This document shows, in pieces, positions 8,603 to 19,697 of a stretch of DNA of 64,000 nucleotides (the first letter of the stretch is position 1; each line of letters opens with the position of its first letter). Source of the stretch: Steromphala cineraria (lineage: Eukaryota > Mollusca > Gastropoda > Trochida > Trochidae); assembly GCA_916613615.1 (NCBI GenBank), contig OU744730.1:36255315-36319314 (forward strand), in the 5' to 3' direction. The translations under genes and the position numbers were made by a program. The notes below the pieces were generated by a model, which was not told the DNA's origin, made no database searches, and saw nothing but the letters and a program-made list of their open reading frames with translations.

Positions 8603-9332
8603 TACCGTATATTTCAGGGATGCAGAAATCGGTCTATTTGCCGGACATGTCCGATTGGGAATCCAGTTTGACCGATTGAAAAAGTGACCTGTCGGACATT
8701 CAAGGAGTCATTTGACTGATTGAAGTTAATCAAAGAATTGCTAAACAAACAGATAAACAAGCCTGAGTTGACTAACAAGCAATCAATAAAGGCCGATGAA
8801 ATGCCCCGCTTGTGTCGGTCATAATTGTAATGAAAACACGAACCGGTCATCAATGAAACAACTAATCCATTCAAACGACATAATTACCTTGTTATCTTTA
8901 ATTATTGGATCATCTCAGTGTCATGCATTGACTAAAACAAGTCAATAAGGCCAAACTTTTTTTTAAAAGACATCAAACAACTTCACATCGTTGTTTTACA
9001 TGCTGTTACTATATCCTCCCTCCACTAACTTCACAAGCTCCATGCATCGACTTTGCAAATAAGACTTCATTAACACAGTGTTGGGAGCTTTCATTACTGC
9101 AGGGAGGTGAAAGGAACAGCAGGATTACTGCAGTGATAGGGAAACGAAAACAGGCTGATCTGTTGGCAAGTTTGACAGGCTAAAAAAACTTATGCAGTGT
9201 GTGTCAAGTAGTTGATATGCATCATAACTTAATAGAATTATATTTAAAACAGCCAAAGTAATTTTATTTTACTCAATGTAATGTATTTTCTACGGAAGCA
9301 TCCTAGTGCCACAGTGAGAATTTTTTTTATCT

Positions 9333-9538
9333 CCTAATTAGGAGATACTATCACCTAATTAGGAGATACTAACTCCTAATTAGGACATAAGTAACTCCTA
9401 ATTAGGACTTATCTATTACGTAATTAGGACTTAGTTATCACCTAATTAGGAGATACTAACTCCTAATTAGGAGATACTAACTCCTAATTAGGAGATACTA
9501 CCTCCTAATTAGGACATAAGTATCTCCTTATTAGGACT
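9333..9538. repeat. Left CCTAATTAGG palindrome array
   Basis: About ten ~20-bp units of the form (T/A)CCTAATTAGGA with spacers GATACTAAC, CATAAGTAA or similar. Each unit centre is self-complementary and the whole array is complementary to the right array. Confidence 0.85.
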
Positions 9539-9776
9539 TCAATCAATCAAAACTTTATTCAGCATGGAGGTCATTCAAAAGTTAACCTTGTTTACTTATA
9601 TACACGCCCACCTGCAGACCTATATATTTTTATCCTTTTACAAATATTTACAATGTAAATGTTTGATAAGTCGAATGAAATAAATGACATTATAAATATT
9701 GACTGGTGATGAGGTCTATACCTGTTTTATGGACCCTTGGAAAACAATATTGATCGAGGACAAAGTTAATGGATTT

Positions 9777-9828
9777 GAGGAAACAATATTGACCAAGGAC
9801 GATATCAGAGGTCAATATTGTTTTCCTC
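9777..9828. repeat. Hairpin in the foldback element core
   Basis: GAGGAAACAATATTGACC pairs with GGTCAATATTGTTTTCCTC around a short loop. A related hairpin with the same arm words lies at 10085-10133, where the loop reads TCGGACTTCGTCC. The repeated motif suggests a folding or protein-binding role, or remnants of a smaller element. Confidence 0.7.
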
Positions 9829-10297
9829 GGGTTCATAGAAAGAGGGCTGGACTGAATTCACCAGTTCACAGTTATTTTATTACGCTTTGATACAAAAAGG
9901 AAAATACGAAAAAGACTACGTGATCTACAGCAATAAGGTTCAATTGCTTTGGGACAAGTGGACAATGACGTCATGATCAGAATCGAACCAAATTCCCGTA
10001 GTTAGCCTTAGTTTTTGTTGTCTTTTCGTTTTTGTATCTCTGAATACTAAAACAATTATGCAATGGTGAATGTTTTATTGATCTGAGGAAAACAATATTG
10101 ACCTCGGACTTCGTCCTCGGTCAATGTTTTCCACGAGTGTATAAACTTTCTCCTAAACTTTTATTATTATATGAAAGACAAAATATATTATGATCTTTAG
10201 TGCTTTTGTGAGTCTTTCATAGCATAGATCATGTATAATATACTTTTAAAGTATGGGCGTTATCGGTCATTAGAAGTTAGACCTAGCAATCACCTAA

Positions 10298-10722
10298 TAG
10301 GTAGATAATAAGTCCTAATTAGGTGAAAGCTAAGTACTAATTAGGTGATAGCTAAGTCCTAATTAGGACTTAGTATCTCGTAATTAGGACTTAGTTTCTC
10401 GTAATTTGGAGTAAGTATCTCCTAATTAGGTGATAACTAAGTCCTAATTAGGTGATATCTAAGTCCTAATTAGGTGATAACTAAGTCCTAATTAGGTGAT
10501 AACTAAGTCCTAATTAGGTGATAACTAAGTCCTAATAAGGAGTAAGTATCTCCTAATTAGGTAATAACTAAGTCCTAATTAGGTGATATCTAAGTCCTAA
10601 TTAGGTGATAACTAAGTCCTAATTAGGTGATAACTAAGTCCTAATTAGGAGTTAGTATCTCCTAATTAGGAGATAGTATCTCCTAATTAGGAGATAGTAT
10701 CTCCTAATTAGGAGATAACAAA
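10298..10722. repeat. Right CCTAATTAGG palindrome array
   Basis: About twenty units of ~20 bp, mostly AAGTCCTAATTAGGTGATAA, changing at the right end to GGAGATAGTATCTCCTAATT-type units that mirror the left array. Confidence 0.85.
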
Positions 10723-12162
10723 AATTCTCACTGTGGCACTAGGATGCTTCCGTAATTTTCAGTGTTTTATTTTTGCATTGCATTGCATGCGTTGCTATAA
10801 ATAGATCTGTACATCGTCTGCTTTCCAGTTAATATTAGATTCTAAGCACCTGGCATTTGTTTACTGAATAACTGACACTATTGAAACTTGATTATTTATT
10901 TAAATTATAAACATATTCATATACCTAGGCCTAAACATCATAGTAATAAGTAAATTACTGAGTAATAATTTGAGACTTAAATTTAGTCTATGAAATATTT
11001 CCACATGTTCAATCGTGTATTTACGTGACATAAAGCACCAAAATTTATTACAAAATATCATTATTAGTCGACTTATACGTGGAATGTCCGATTGGCAAAA
11101 ATTTGAATCTGCATCCCTGGTATATTTCAATGTATACGGCGACCTCGTACATTAGGCGACCCCCTTTCTCAGCCCCCCAAAATGCTGCCAAAATCATGTA
11201 TCTCATTAATAATGACAAGTTTGCGTAAGGGTAAATTTAGGTCGGTAATTTTTAAGTGAAATGTCATATGTAATTAAAAAATAAATAAGTTGCTTACGGT
11301 GTTTGTTATTTTATTCAATGATTTATCATTTGCTTCTGATAACAAGCAAAGCTACAGTCAACAAACTCCCATTACTGTGTCATGTTTCGTTTTCATCATT
11401 CTCATTCAGAAATCTAAACCAACTTTCAGTCATCGCACTGGTAATGTTATATTTGTTTCCAGCCTTTTCACTGGTTAAAAGAATGGAAGTTGTTATAGTG
11501 CACCAATCAGAAAATCTAACACAGATTGCATATTGAAAAAACCTAACCGGTGTAAAGTATAATTGCTGCCTAGTAAAAACTGAGTTATACATCGCTTTCA
11601 TAATTGATAAAATTATTTCGGCAGCATAAATTGTGTTAAATATATGCATAGAGAAAAATATAGTCAAAATATCAGTCATCAAAACAATGTTAATTAATAA
11701 AGTAATCATTATAAATTTATTGTTATCTTTAAATTTGTCAAGTTATTTCATCACGAGGTTCTATCTCGTATGACACCGACACTAACATAACATGTTATCG
11801 GCCAGCAAACACGCGTTGAATATTTCCTTTGGTCAAGTACATGTATAATTTTGATTGATAAGTTATTTTGAATTTTCATTCATATTTCTCTCTATATTTT
11901 CATTTAAAAAGAACAATTAGACAAAAGTATTTTATTTTACAAGATTAAATTTGAGATGACATCGATGATTGTGTAATGTGTAAACATCGACTCGCTTGAC
12001 TTGTTGGGTTGGCAGATACCCCTCACTTGGCCTCTAATGTTTTACCTTGTGTATTAGGCGACCCCATTCTTTGTCCCCCCAATTTCTGGTATAAAAAACT
12101 TGCCTTATAGACTGTAATATACGGTATTTTGAAAAAGTAATTTTATTTTCAAATCCCGGTAG

Positions 12163-12265
12163 AAAATATTATGATCCCAGTAGGTCCAACCCGTAGGAGC
12201 GTTGGAAGGCAGGGAATATTTCATGTCTGGAAGTGAACTATTTGTCACGCGAGAGAGAAGCATGT
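12163..12265 (+). repeat. Dispersed repeat, inverse copy at 30722-30845
   Basis: The blocks GGCAGGGAATATTTCATGTC and TGTCACGCGAGAGA recur on the opposite strand at 30722-30800, together with a preceding CGTAGGAG block. A family of interspersed repeats; class not resolved. Confidence 0.5.
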
Positions 12266-12289
12266 TTTGTATTTCAGGTGTAGGAAAAT

Positions 12290-12655
12290 TGTCAAATCTT
12301 CATATTTAGAAGCCAGGTTAATTAGCAGCCCTGTCTTTTGGCTACAATCCGTTAAAGGTCATGGTCACAGCAAGGTCATTACTTAAGCATGGTTTAGCGA
12401 AAATGCTTAATTTTAACTATGATCACTTTTAATCAATACATGATTGTTAAACTCAATACAAAGTGTTCAATGATTGTGTGACCTCGAAGGTCAAAGGTCA
12501 AGGTCATGAGATACGAGTTATTGCAATTCCTTATAAACACAATAACTTGAAAAGTTTTTGTGCTATGAAGTTTAGATTTTCTATATATTATCTCTTGAGA
12601 AGTACAATTGTTTTTTTAAAGTTTTGGGTACGAACTGTCGAAGGTCAAGGTCATG
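12290..12655. repeat. 'aaggtcaaggtcatg' repeat family
   Basis: Repeated GGTCAAGGTCATG boxes with spacers resembling those at 20990-21140 and 34090-34450. It is truncated by the L1-like element, which begins inside it near 12655. Confidence 0.45.
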
Positions 12656-14249
12656 GCAAGGTCAACATATATCGAGAATATGGTATGAAGATGGAGAAAA
12701 AAATACTGAATATTTCATGAATCTAGAAAAAAGAAACTATATAAATAAAAGTATGAGTGAATTAATAACGCCTAACGGTATACTTACAAAAAAAGAAGAT
12801 ATACTAAAAGAATCATCTGATTTTTACAGTAATTTATATAACAGTAAACATGCGAGTGATTGGGAAAACGATTTAGATTTCTTTACGAATGTTGAAATCA
12901 AACTTAAAGCCGAGAAGCGAGATTTTTGTGAAACCAAACTTTCAATTGATGAATGTGCGTGTGCTCTAAAGAACATGAAAAATCGGAAAAGCCCAGGTTC
13001 GGACGGTTTTACGGCAGAATTTTATAAATTCTTTTGGAAAGACCGGTGTACTTCTTTGGCGATCTATTATATACTCGTATGAAACTGGAACATTGTCGGA
13101 TTTTCAAAGGCAAGGTATAATAACTTGCATACCAAAAGATTCTCGTGACAGGCGATACTTAAAAAATTGGCGACCGATTAGCCTTTTAAATGTTGATTAT
13201 AAAATTGCATCCGCGGCAATTGCTTCACGCCTTAAAGAAGTCCTCCTCGATATAATAAGCGAAACCCAAACAGGGTTTTTAAAGAATAGATTTATAGGAG
13301 AAAATACAAGAATACTTTACGATTTAATGCATTATTGTGAACATAATGAAATACCTGGTCTCTTAGTTTCAATTGATTTTGAAAAAGCTTTTGATACTGT
13401 TGAGTGGGATTTTATTGACAAAACTTTGGAGGCGTTTAATTTTGGCCCCGTACTTAGAAACTGGATTAAACTTTTTCAAAAAAATAGCTGTAGCTCTGTC
13501 ATCAATTCAGGCACATTTTCAAATTTTTTTGATTTAGGACGCGGTTGTCGTCAAGGTGACCCAGTGGCCCCATATCTCTTTGTTGCATGTGTCGAACTTC
13601 TATCGATTGCCATTAAAAGAAACCCGAATATCAAGGGCATAAAAATTAAAGGCATGGAATATCTTGTCTTTCAATACGCAGACGACACAAATTTTACCCT
13701 AGATGGGTCTGAAAAGGCATTATCAGAACTTATTTATGTGATTAAAAAGTTTACTATCGTTTCTGGTTTAAATCTTAACTGTGACAAAACTATAGCTATA
13801 TGGTTTGGCTCCAAGAGAAATTCTAATGAGCAACTTTGTCCGCACATACCTCTTCGCTGGTCAAAAGAACCAAAATAACATTTTCAAACAACCTAGACGA
13901 AATGATCTCGTTAAACTTTGAACGACAATTCTCCAAAGTAAGAAAAAATTTGTTTTCATGGTCAAATAGATCTTTAACTCTTCAAGGCCGAATTACAATC
14001 ATCAAGTCTCAGATTATCCCCCTTTTCACGCACCTCTTTATGGCGCTTCCCAACCCATCTAAAGACTTTTTAAACGTTTAAACTCTATCCTTTTTAAATT
14101 TGTTTTGGGAGGGAAACGCGATAAAATTAAACGTAATATGTTGATAAATGAGTATGCAAAAGGTAGGTTGAAAATGATAGATATCATATCCTTTTGTAAT
14201 TATATGAAGATCAAATGGATAACGCAACTCTTTACAGGAAAAGGATTAT
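12655..14249 (+). pseudogene. L1/Tx1-like ORF2: RT domain, first segment
   Basis: The reading starts with WYEDGEKNTEYFMNLEKRN, an L1-type pre-RT motif, followed by KNRKSPGSDGFTAEFYKFFW. A frameshift (~13055) leads to the RT core at 13078-13840: NWRPISLLNVDYKI, motif A LVSIDFEKAFDTV, GRGCRQGDPVAPYLF, and catalytic FQYADDTNF. A further shift leads to FSWSNRSLTLQGRI in the thumb. The clade call rests on the L1-type SGLNLNCDKT and 'GRGCRQGDP' words. The protein normally copies its own RNA at a nicked site. Confidence 0.8.
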
Positions 14250-14256
14250 AATAATA

Positions 14257-14290
<34 letters not shown>

Positions 14291-15001
14291 GTCTATTTCT
14301 TGAGCGCGCTTTCCATGCTACATAACATGCTCAAGGCGCTTTTCACAATAAGCTATTGGAAAGCCTGACAGAAAAGGTGGGTCTTAAGTTTCTGTCGAAA
14401 CTCCATGTAATCAGGGCACAGTCGGAGGTTGAGTGGCAGTTTGTTCCATTCTGTGCTTGAACAGAAGGAAAAAGATCTCCCTCCATATCTGCCGAGCTTG
14501 ATTTTAGGCACAGACAGATATCCTTGCTGTTCAGACCGGAGTGTACGTGTAGGGACATATTGTTCTACCAGATCTTGTAGGTACTGGGGCGCAGTTTTTG
14601 ACAAACACTGGTGTGTGTAGCACAACACTTTAAACACCACACGTTGTGTAACCGGCAGCCAGTGTAACTCTTTTAGAATGGGTGACATTGAACGACCTTT
14701 AGGACACAGGGAGACGATCCTTGCAGCGGTGTATTGGATTTTCTGGAGCTTCTGAAGTTGTTTCTTTGTAGCACCGCTTAACAAACTGTTACAATAATCA
14801 ATTCGTGACATGACTAAGGACAGACACAGGAGTTTTGCTGCTTCTTTTGTGAGACATGGCCTAATCTTGCCAATGCTCCTAAGGTGGTAGAAGCATGTTT
14901 TGGACAGTTGACTCATCTGTTTGTCCATGCACAGCTCAGAGTCGACGTACACGCCAAGATCTTTAACGTGGTCTGAGAGTTGGATGTCGGCGTCATTCAC
15001 A
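14250..15001 (-). mobile_element. CR1/L2-like LINE 3' fragment inserted in the L1-like LINE
   Basis: Insertion of 752 bp on the minus strand. It is flanked by a 6-bp duplication GATTAT (14244-14249 and 15002-15007). The 3' end is an (ATT)n tract at 14250-14290. The reading frame of the L1-like LINE is continuous across the site once the insert and one duplication copy are ignored, which fixes both boundaries. Typical 5'-truncated target-primed insertion. Confidence 0.85.
14353..15000 (-). CDS. CR1/L2-like ORF2 C-terminal fragment
   Basis: A 215-codon open frame covering the thumb and C-terminal region of a LINE polymerase. Motifs: HVKDLGVYVDSELCM near the start, SRIDYCNSLLSG, ELHWLPVTQRVVFK, and a terminal FRQKLKTHLFCQAF. 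These words are common in CR1/L2-group LINEs; the exact clade is not resolved. The RT catalytic motifs lie upstream and were never copied. The frame is nearly clean, so the insertion looks younger than its L1-like host. Confidence 0.75.
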   Translation of the reverse strand: MNDADIQLSDHVKDLGVYVDSELCMDKQMSQLSKTCFYHLRSIGKIRPCLTKEAAKLLCLSLVMSRIDYCNSLLSGATKKQLQKLQKIQYTAARIVSLCPKGRSMSPILKELHWLPVTQRVVFKVLCYTHQCLSKTAPQYLQDLVEQYVPTRTLRSEQQGYLSVPKIKLGRYGGRSFSFCSSTEWNKLPLNLRLCPDYMEFRQKLKTHLFCQAFQ

Positions 15002-16065
15002 GATTATGGCAGAACATGGCATTTGAATCATTATCCCCTTTTGGAGACATTGATCTGTTTAACTTCCAAAGAGAAAGATTGCTATTATACGCCAAAAACA
15101 TCACAAATTGCTTTTGGAAAGAAGTCATAACGAGTTACACTTGTATAATCAGAAACGAGGTTGCTACTGCAGACACTTTTGTATCGCTACCATCTCTCAA
15201 TTTTATTCAATTCATTGATATGAACTTATTCATCTCCTGGTATAGAAACGGACTGAAATGTATTGGCGATGTAATTTCTCTTACTGGCGACTTAAAATCA
15301 TTTGAAACACTGAAAGAGGAATTTAATCTTCCACACACATACCTTCTATATTTCAGATTTTTGAAATACATACCAAAAACTTATTTTGACCTTAATAAGA
15401 CAACTCATCATCGCACAGAAGTAATTACACATGAACCATTCTTAACCAAATATGCAGCTCTGATGACTGTAAATTTGTATATTCCCAACTGTGTGCTGAC
15501 AAGGCTATTTCCTTAGACAATCTTCAGCTCATATGGGAATCAAAACTAAATATCAACTTAACTGATAACTATATTTCGGACTGTTTTGCTCTCATAAATG
15601 CTACTACAATAGAGAACAAGGCAAGAAATTTCCAATTTAAATTTCTTCACAGAATAATCTAAACAAGATCATTTCTATGTAAAATAGGTATTTGTCAGAA
15701 ATCTTTGTACCTTATGTGGTAAAGAAATAGAAACTCTTGAGCATTTATTTTATTCATGTAACAAAACCAAACATGTTATAACACAATTAAGAATCTGGTT
15801 CCATTCAAAAACGGGAACAAGTCTGAACATTGATAATACGAAATTTCTGCTCTGGGACCCAAAGGCAAATCTATTGATTAATCACATTTTTATTATAACA
15901 AAAAAATTCATAAACAAAGCAAGGTTTAACACCAACGATTTGAATTTTAATGAACTAATTAACTGCATAAATTTTCATCTTAAGTTAGAAAAATTCATTT
16001 TTTCGGAGGATAACCCCAATTTCTTAAGAAAATGGTCGTGTTTGTACCAAAAAGAAAATGTACTG
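15002..16065 (+). pseudogene. L1/Tx1-like ORF2: C-terminal segment
   Basis: This resumes the L1-like reading after the nested LINE. The frame 14980-15516 carries the post-thumb region. After a shift the Cys-rich motif CPLM...C..EIETLEHLFYSC appears (about 15690-15765), the usual C-terminal zinc-knuckle-like motif of L1/Tx1 proteins. The last open stretch ends at 16066. No poly(A) tail is visible beyond it. Confidence 0.7.
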
Positions 16066-16129
16066 TGAGTCCCTTCTATTTCTGCACCCTTTCACTTTTT
16101 TCACCCTCCGCGTCTATATATCCTATCTA

Positions 16130-17430
16130 CCTTTTTAGCTCATCTGGCCTATAAGGCCCGATGGGCTTATGGCATGTTGTCCGGCGTCCGTCCGTCCGCC
16201 CTCTGTAAACTTTGTGGAATTTCAACTTCTTCTCCAGAACCATAAGGCCTGGAAAGCTGAAACTTTGTGTACAGACTCCTTGGCTAGTGAGGATTATAAA
16301 TTGTAGCTTTGGTGGCCCTTTGACCCCTAATAAGGGCCACAGGGGCCAAGCCCTAAAAACCTATTTTCATCTTCTCCAGAAGCATAAGCCCCAGAAAGCT
16401 GAAACTTCGTGTACAGACTCCTCGACTAGTGAGGATTATAAATTGTAGCTTTGGTGGCCCTGTGACCCCTGAAAACACTGTCCTTCCCCGGTATGGAGGG
16501 GACTTTTTAAAATGGTGGACGACACAGGTCAACAGAGGTAGGTGTCTGCTTTCATTGCTCCCTTCTCCTAATCGTTGAGGTTTAGGTGGTCACCTGTAAC
16601 CAAAAATGTCCTCTCCCTACCCTACCTTCTGGGTCCGCTCCGCTGATTATTCGGCGAGTCCACTCCGCTGCCATGTTGATTTGTAATTTTGTCAATAACT
16701 TCGTAGTTTCTGAACCAAATCAGGTCAAGTTGCACAGAAATCTTTATTATAACCAACACTGATATGCGCGACAATATGTATGAGATTCAAAGTCGTAAAG
16801 GGCATGAAAAAAGGCATTTCAAAGTCTCCTCTCCGCTTCGAAAATGAAAGTGAGATAAACATCAACTAGACATCTAAAATACGCAAATTTCTTGCAGTTT
16901 GTGAACCAAAACTCATAAGGAATGTATTCAAAATTCTATTCCTTATTACCGGTACCACAGTTACAGGTGACGACCTAAACCTCAACGATTAGGAGAAGGG
17001 TGCAATGAAAGCAGACCTCTGTTGACCTGTCCCATCCACCATTTTGAAAAGTCCCCTCCATACCGGGTACATGACAGTGGATAAGGGCCACAGGGACCAA
17101 GCCCTAAAAACCTATTTACATCTTCTTCTCCAGAAGCATATCGCCTAGAAAGCTGAAATTTTGTGAGCAGACTCCTTGACAAGTGAGGAATTTGAATTGT
17201 AGATTTGGTGACCCTGTTGCCCCTAATAAAGGCAAAAGGAACGTCCTTAAAATCTATTTTCATCTTCTCCTCCTGAAGTATAAGGCCTAGAAAACTGAAA
17301 CTTGTCGCCTATATACTTTATGATTGGTGACCCTGTGGCCCCTACAATGAGGGAATCACATTGGCCACACTCTACAGCATAATTGATAATGAAGCCTGAT
17401 GAGCTACAGAGCCAATGGCTCTATTTTTTC
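16130..17430 (+). repeat. Hairpin-head/(GTCC)n repeat with MITE inside
   Basis: Starts TTTTTAGCTCATCTGGCC...GGCCCGATGGGC, then GTCCGTCCGTCC, then copies of a ~130-bp unit containing CTGAAACTTTGTGTACAGAC and GAGGATTATAAATTGTAGC. Ends GATGAGCTACAGAGCCAATGG then CTCTATTTTTT. The two ends share an inverted TAGCTCATC word. A separate element (16476-17079) is inserted. Same family at 28890-29510, 34935-35190 and 45925-46215. Confidence 0.7.
16476..17079. mobile_element. MITE with ~115-bp terminal inverted repeats
   Basis: CACTGTC at 16476 and GACAGTG ending 17079 begin long inverted repeats (CCGGTATGGAGGGGACTTTT, ACAGGTCAACAGAGGT, CTTCTCCTAATCGTTGAGG on both arms). Flanks GAAAA and GATAA may be a 5-bp duplication with one change. 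It interrupts the hairpin-head repeat at a CCCCT(A/G)ATAAGGGCC position. No coding sequence inside. Confidence 0.75.
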
Positions 17431-17443
17431 TTCTTATTGAAGG

Positions 17444-19690
17444 AATATTCCAGTACGATTTCAACTTAATTCTAGCAAAAGTTTGAGTTATAAAAGACAT
17501 TCTCACAAATTATTAAATTTTTCTGTCAACGAGATAAGTATTTACAGAATTTTAAACCTTCGTCTTTGACGGAGGTCGCCATTTTATTTAAAAATGTGAC
17601 GTCATGACACACCACAAGAAATCGATGCAAGGAGCTTACATTATAAACTCCGTACATCTTTGTGCAGTGGAGTTTCCATGATTTGACTAGAACTGCTGAA
17701 TGTGTGCGCTGCGCACTTTGTTAACGTAAAACATCGTTGTGCCTACAGAACGACCCAGTCGTCGGATAGATCATTCAACAAGCAACTACGACTAATATGT
17801 GGTTTTGTCTAGTATTATTAACGATATGAATTATATATAAAAAAACACAGAATATAAATAAATAAATAAATGTTTTTAAAAACGATCAAGAGAATTATAT
17901 CTTGTCGTGTTCTTTGTATTTTTTTCTGATTAAAACATGGTATGTCTACCTGAAAGATGTTGACATACTCTATAACTACTCCTTTTTATATAAAATTTAC
18001 ACTTTCAAAGTAGAAAACGTTTCCTTGAATTTTGATACATCAAACGTGCATATCAATGATTTATCTGTTATATACATAGGCCTATTATCAATCACTAAGA
18101 CCTTTGCATATCTTTTTTTTTTATATCTTTCCAAAAATAAGAAATTATATTTTTTAATATTTTATTTTCACAGAGTTACTTGGATAGGTTTTCTTTAAAA
18201 ATTTGGCACTCTTTCACATTCAATCTGTGGATTTTCAAAAACCCTCTAGTCAGTTTGAAAAGGGAAAAACATTTTTTGTTATGAACGTGTTAGAATCATT
18301 GTATTATTTAAAAATAAATATAAAAGGGAATATTCAATGTAAAACATGCATAAATAACGTAAATCTAGTATTTTGTAAAATAATTTGAAGGTTAAATTAA
18401 GAGACAGACGTTGTGATAATTTGTTATCATTAAAATCATATCCTTCTGTGAATATAAAAAATCATAGTTGTAAGTTAAATAATTTTATTTACTAAAAGAT
18501 ATAATAATGAGAAAACTCCAAACAAATATGGATTATTCAGCTACATCATAGCAACTTAGATAAAAAAAACACTCGATGATATAAAGAAACTTTGTGAGTA
18601 TAATATTTTGTATTACTTGCTGATGAGTTGATAGATCTTTAATATTATTCAAAACACCATTCCTTCCTGATTGTTTTAGTATACTAATGATATCTTATAA
18701 TTCCATTTTAATTTCGTTACGTATTGTTTAGCAGAAATACCTTTGGAAAATAATCAACATGGTATGATATGTGAACATAATAAGGAATCATTAACAATCA
18801 TTCCGATAATATTTCATACAGCATGTGCGCCTCAGTGATTCGTAATCAAAATTGGTTTCGTATCGGCGACAACTAAATAAATAGAAAAATATTTTCATCC
18901 TCAAACAAGCCAAGATTTATGTATTAAAAACGAGAAGTCAATGCCAACATAGAAAATGCCATCTTTCAAATTTATCAAACGTGGTTTGATTGATATAAAC
19001 AATTTCATTTTGATTACGAACCATACCACCATCATCGCGGATTCGCTTTTTAGGATTCACTTCGACAAGATCATGTCAATAGGTCTTTTTTTCGAGTGAT
19101 ATAATCAATAAATAATTATTCTATGTTACGTTTAGTTGTTTTTTTAAATGCACTTATTTAAGCAAAGTCATTTAACACTTTATTTCAACCTTATGTATGG
19201 TGTCTATGGCTTATAAAAATTCTAAAAAAATGACAGTGGTCAGTGTTCAAACCTTGTGACGTCCGCACATGGGAAATCTTTTCCAAACTGTACTGAAGTT
19301 TTGCAGCAGTCTGCTGGTCAGAAATATTTATTTATTGCTTTGGGCATCATAGAAGTAGAATATTCTGGACCCGGCATGTCTTTACTGAAGTCGTGACGGT
19401 TGTTACAGTCTCATATTTGACGGGCCGTCACCGCCCACCATTGAATCTAACGGCGTCTCCTAATTTCGTGGTGTGTCTTGACGTCATATTCCCGTTGTTT
19501 CTCGCTCTCGTTTACAGTTCGAGATAGCAATATGGCGTCCCCTATCAATGCCGGTAAACTTGATTTTTCCCAACTTTGAATTTTTATTGCAGATTTGGTG
19601 ATTTAGCTAAACATTATTAGCCAAAGTTGAAGGATTTATCCATAAACATTGTTTTAAAAGGCTCTTTTTCATTTTTCATTGGAATATTCC
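17444..19690. mobile_element. Candidate DNA element with GGAATATTCC ends
   Basis: Both ends begin AAGG(G)AATATTCCA in inverted orientation. About 170-240 bp inside each lies an inverted pair TGACGTCATGACACACCAC / TGACGTCAAGACACACCAC. Spacing differs between arms and no clear target duplication is seen. The interior is AT-rich with small accidental frames and no recognisable protein. Confidence 0.4.
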
Positions 19691-19697
19691 CTTTATT

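Larger units (their letters stand above)
9293..10752. mobile_element. TA-flanked foldback element with palindromic arrays
   Basis: Inverted ends of about 50 bp: CGGAAGCATCCTAGTGCCAC at 9293 and its exact inverse ending at 10752, extending into ATTCTCACTGTGG-type sequence. Both sides carry TA. Inside each end lies an array of ~20-bp units centred on the palindrome CCTAATTAGG, about ten units at 9333-9538 and about twenty at 10298-10722. The core (9540-10290) holds two hairpins. No transposase. Similar to foldback/Tc1-like MITEs. Confidence 0.8.
8615..11119. mobile_element. hAT-like non-autonomous element with 8-bp TSD
   Basis: Ends are CAGGGATGCAGA (8615) and its inverse TCTGCATCCCTG (ending 11119 with one mismatch in the inner part). 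The flanks carry an identical 8-bp duplication, GTATATTT (8607-8614 and 11120-11127). CAGGG-type ends and 8-bp duplications are hAT hallmarks. A subterminal GTCCGATTGG block occurs inverted near both ends. No transposase (BED finger or RNase-H-like DDE domain) is visible; small open frames at both ends are not convincing. It sits 10 bp inside the left terminal repeat of the outer element and contains a foldback element. Confidence 0.8.
8605..12124. mobile_element. Outer TA-flanked DNA element, host of two nested elements
   Basis: Left end CCGTATATTTCA (8605-8616) is split by the hAT-like insertion and resumes at 11120 as TATATTTCAATGTATACGGC. Its right end, read on the other strand, is CCGTATATTACAGTCTATAAG. 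Both ends are bordered by TA (8603-8604 and 12125-12126), as expected for Tc1/mariner-type targets. Without the nested insertion it is about 1.0 kb. It contains two direct copies of ATTAGGCGACCCC (11152, 12055). No transposase frame; non-autonomous. Confidence 0.55.
12655..16130 (+). mobile_element. L1/Tx1-like LINE, 5'-truncated, split by another LINE
   Basis: Non-LTR retrotransposon ORF2 from just upstream of the RT domain to the C-terminus, interrupted at 14250-15001. The 5' end falls within a repeat near 12655, as expected after incomplete target-primed reverse transcription. No APE endonuclease domain remains. The 3' boundary lies near the hairpin-head repeat at 16130. Frameshifts near 13055, 13830-13870 and 15500 show it is dead. 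Confidence 0.8.

Noticed and set aside
9293..10752. CRISPR-like array
   Set aside because: The ~20-bp units are palindromic, lack unique spacers of constant length, and sit in a eukaryotic foldback element.
17902..18388. Two Phe/Tyr/Lys-rich plus frames that look like membrane segments
   Set aside because: Composition is what AT-rich noncoding DNA gives; no conserved motif or splice signals.
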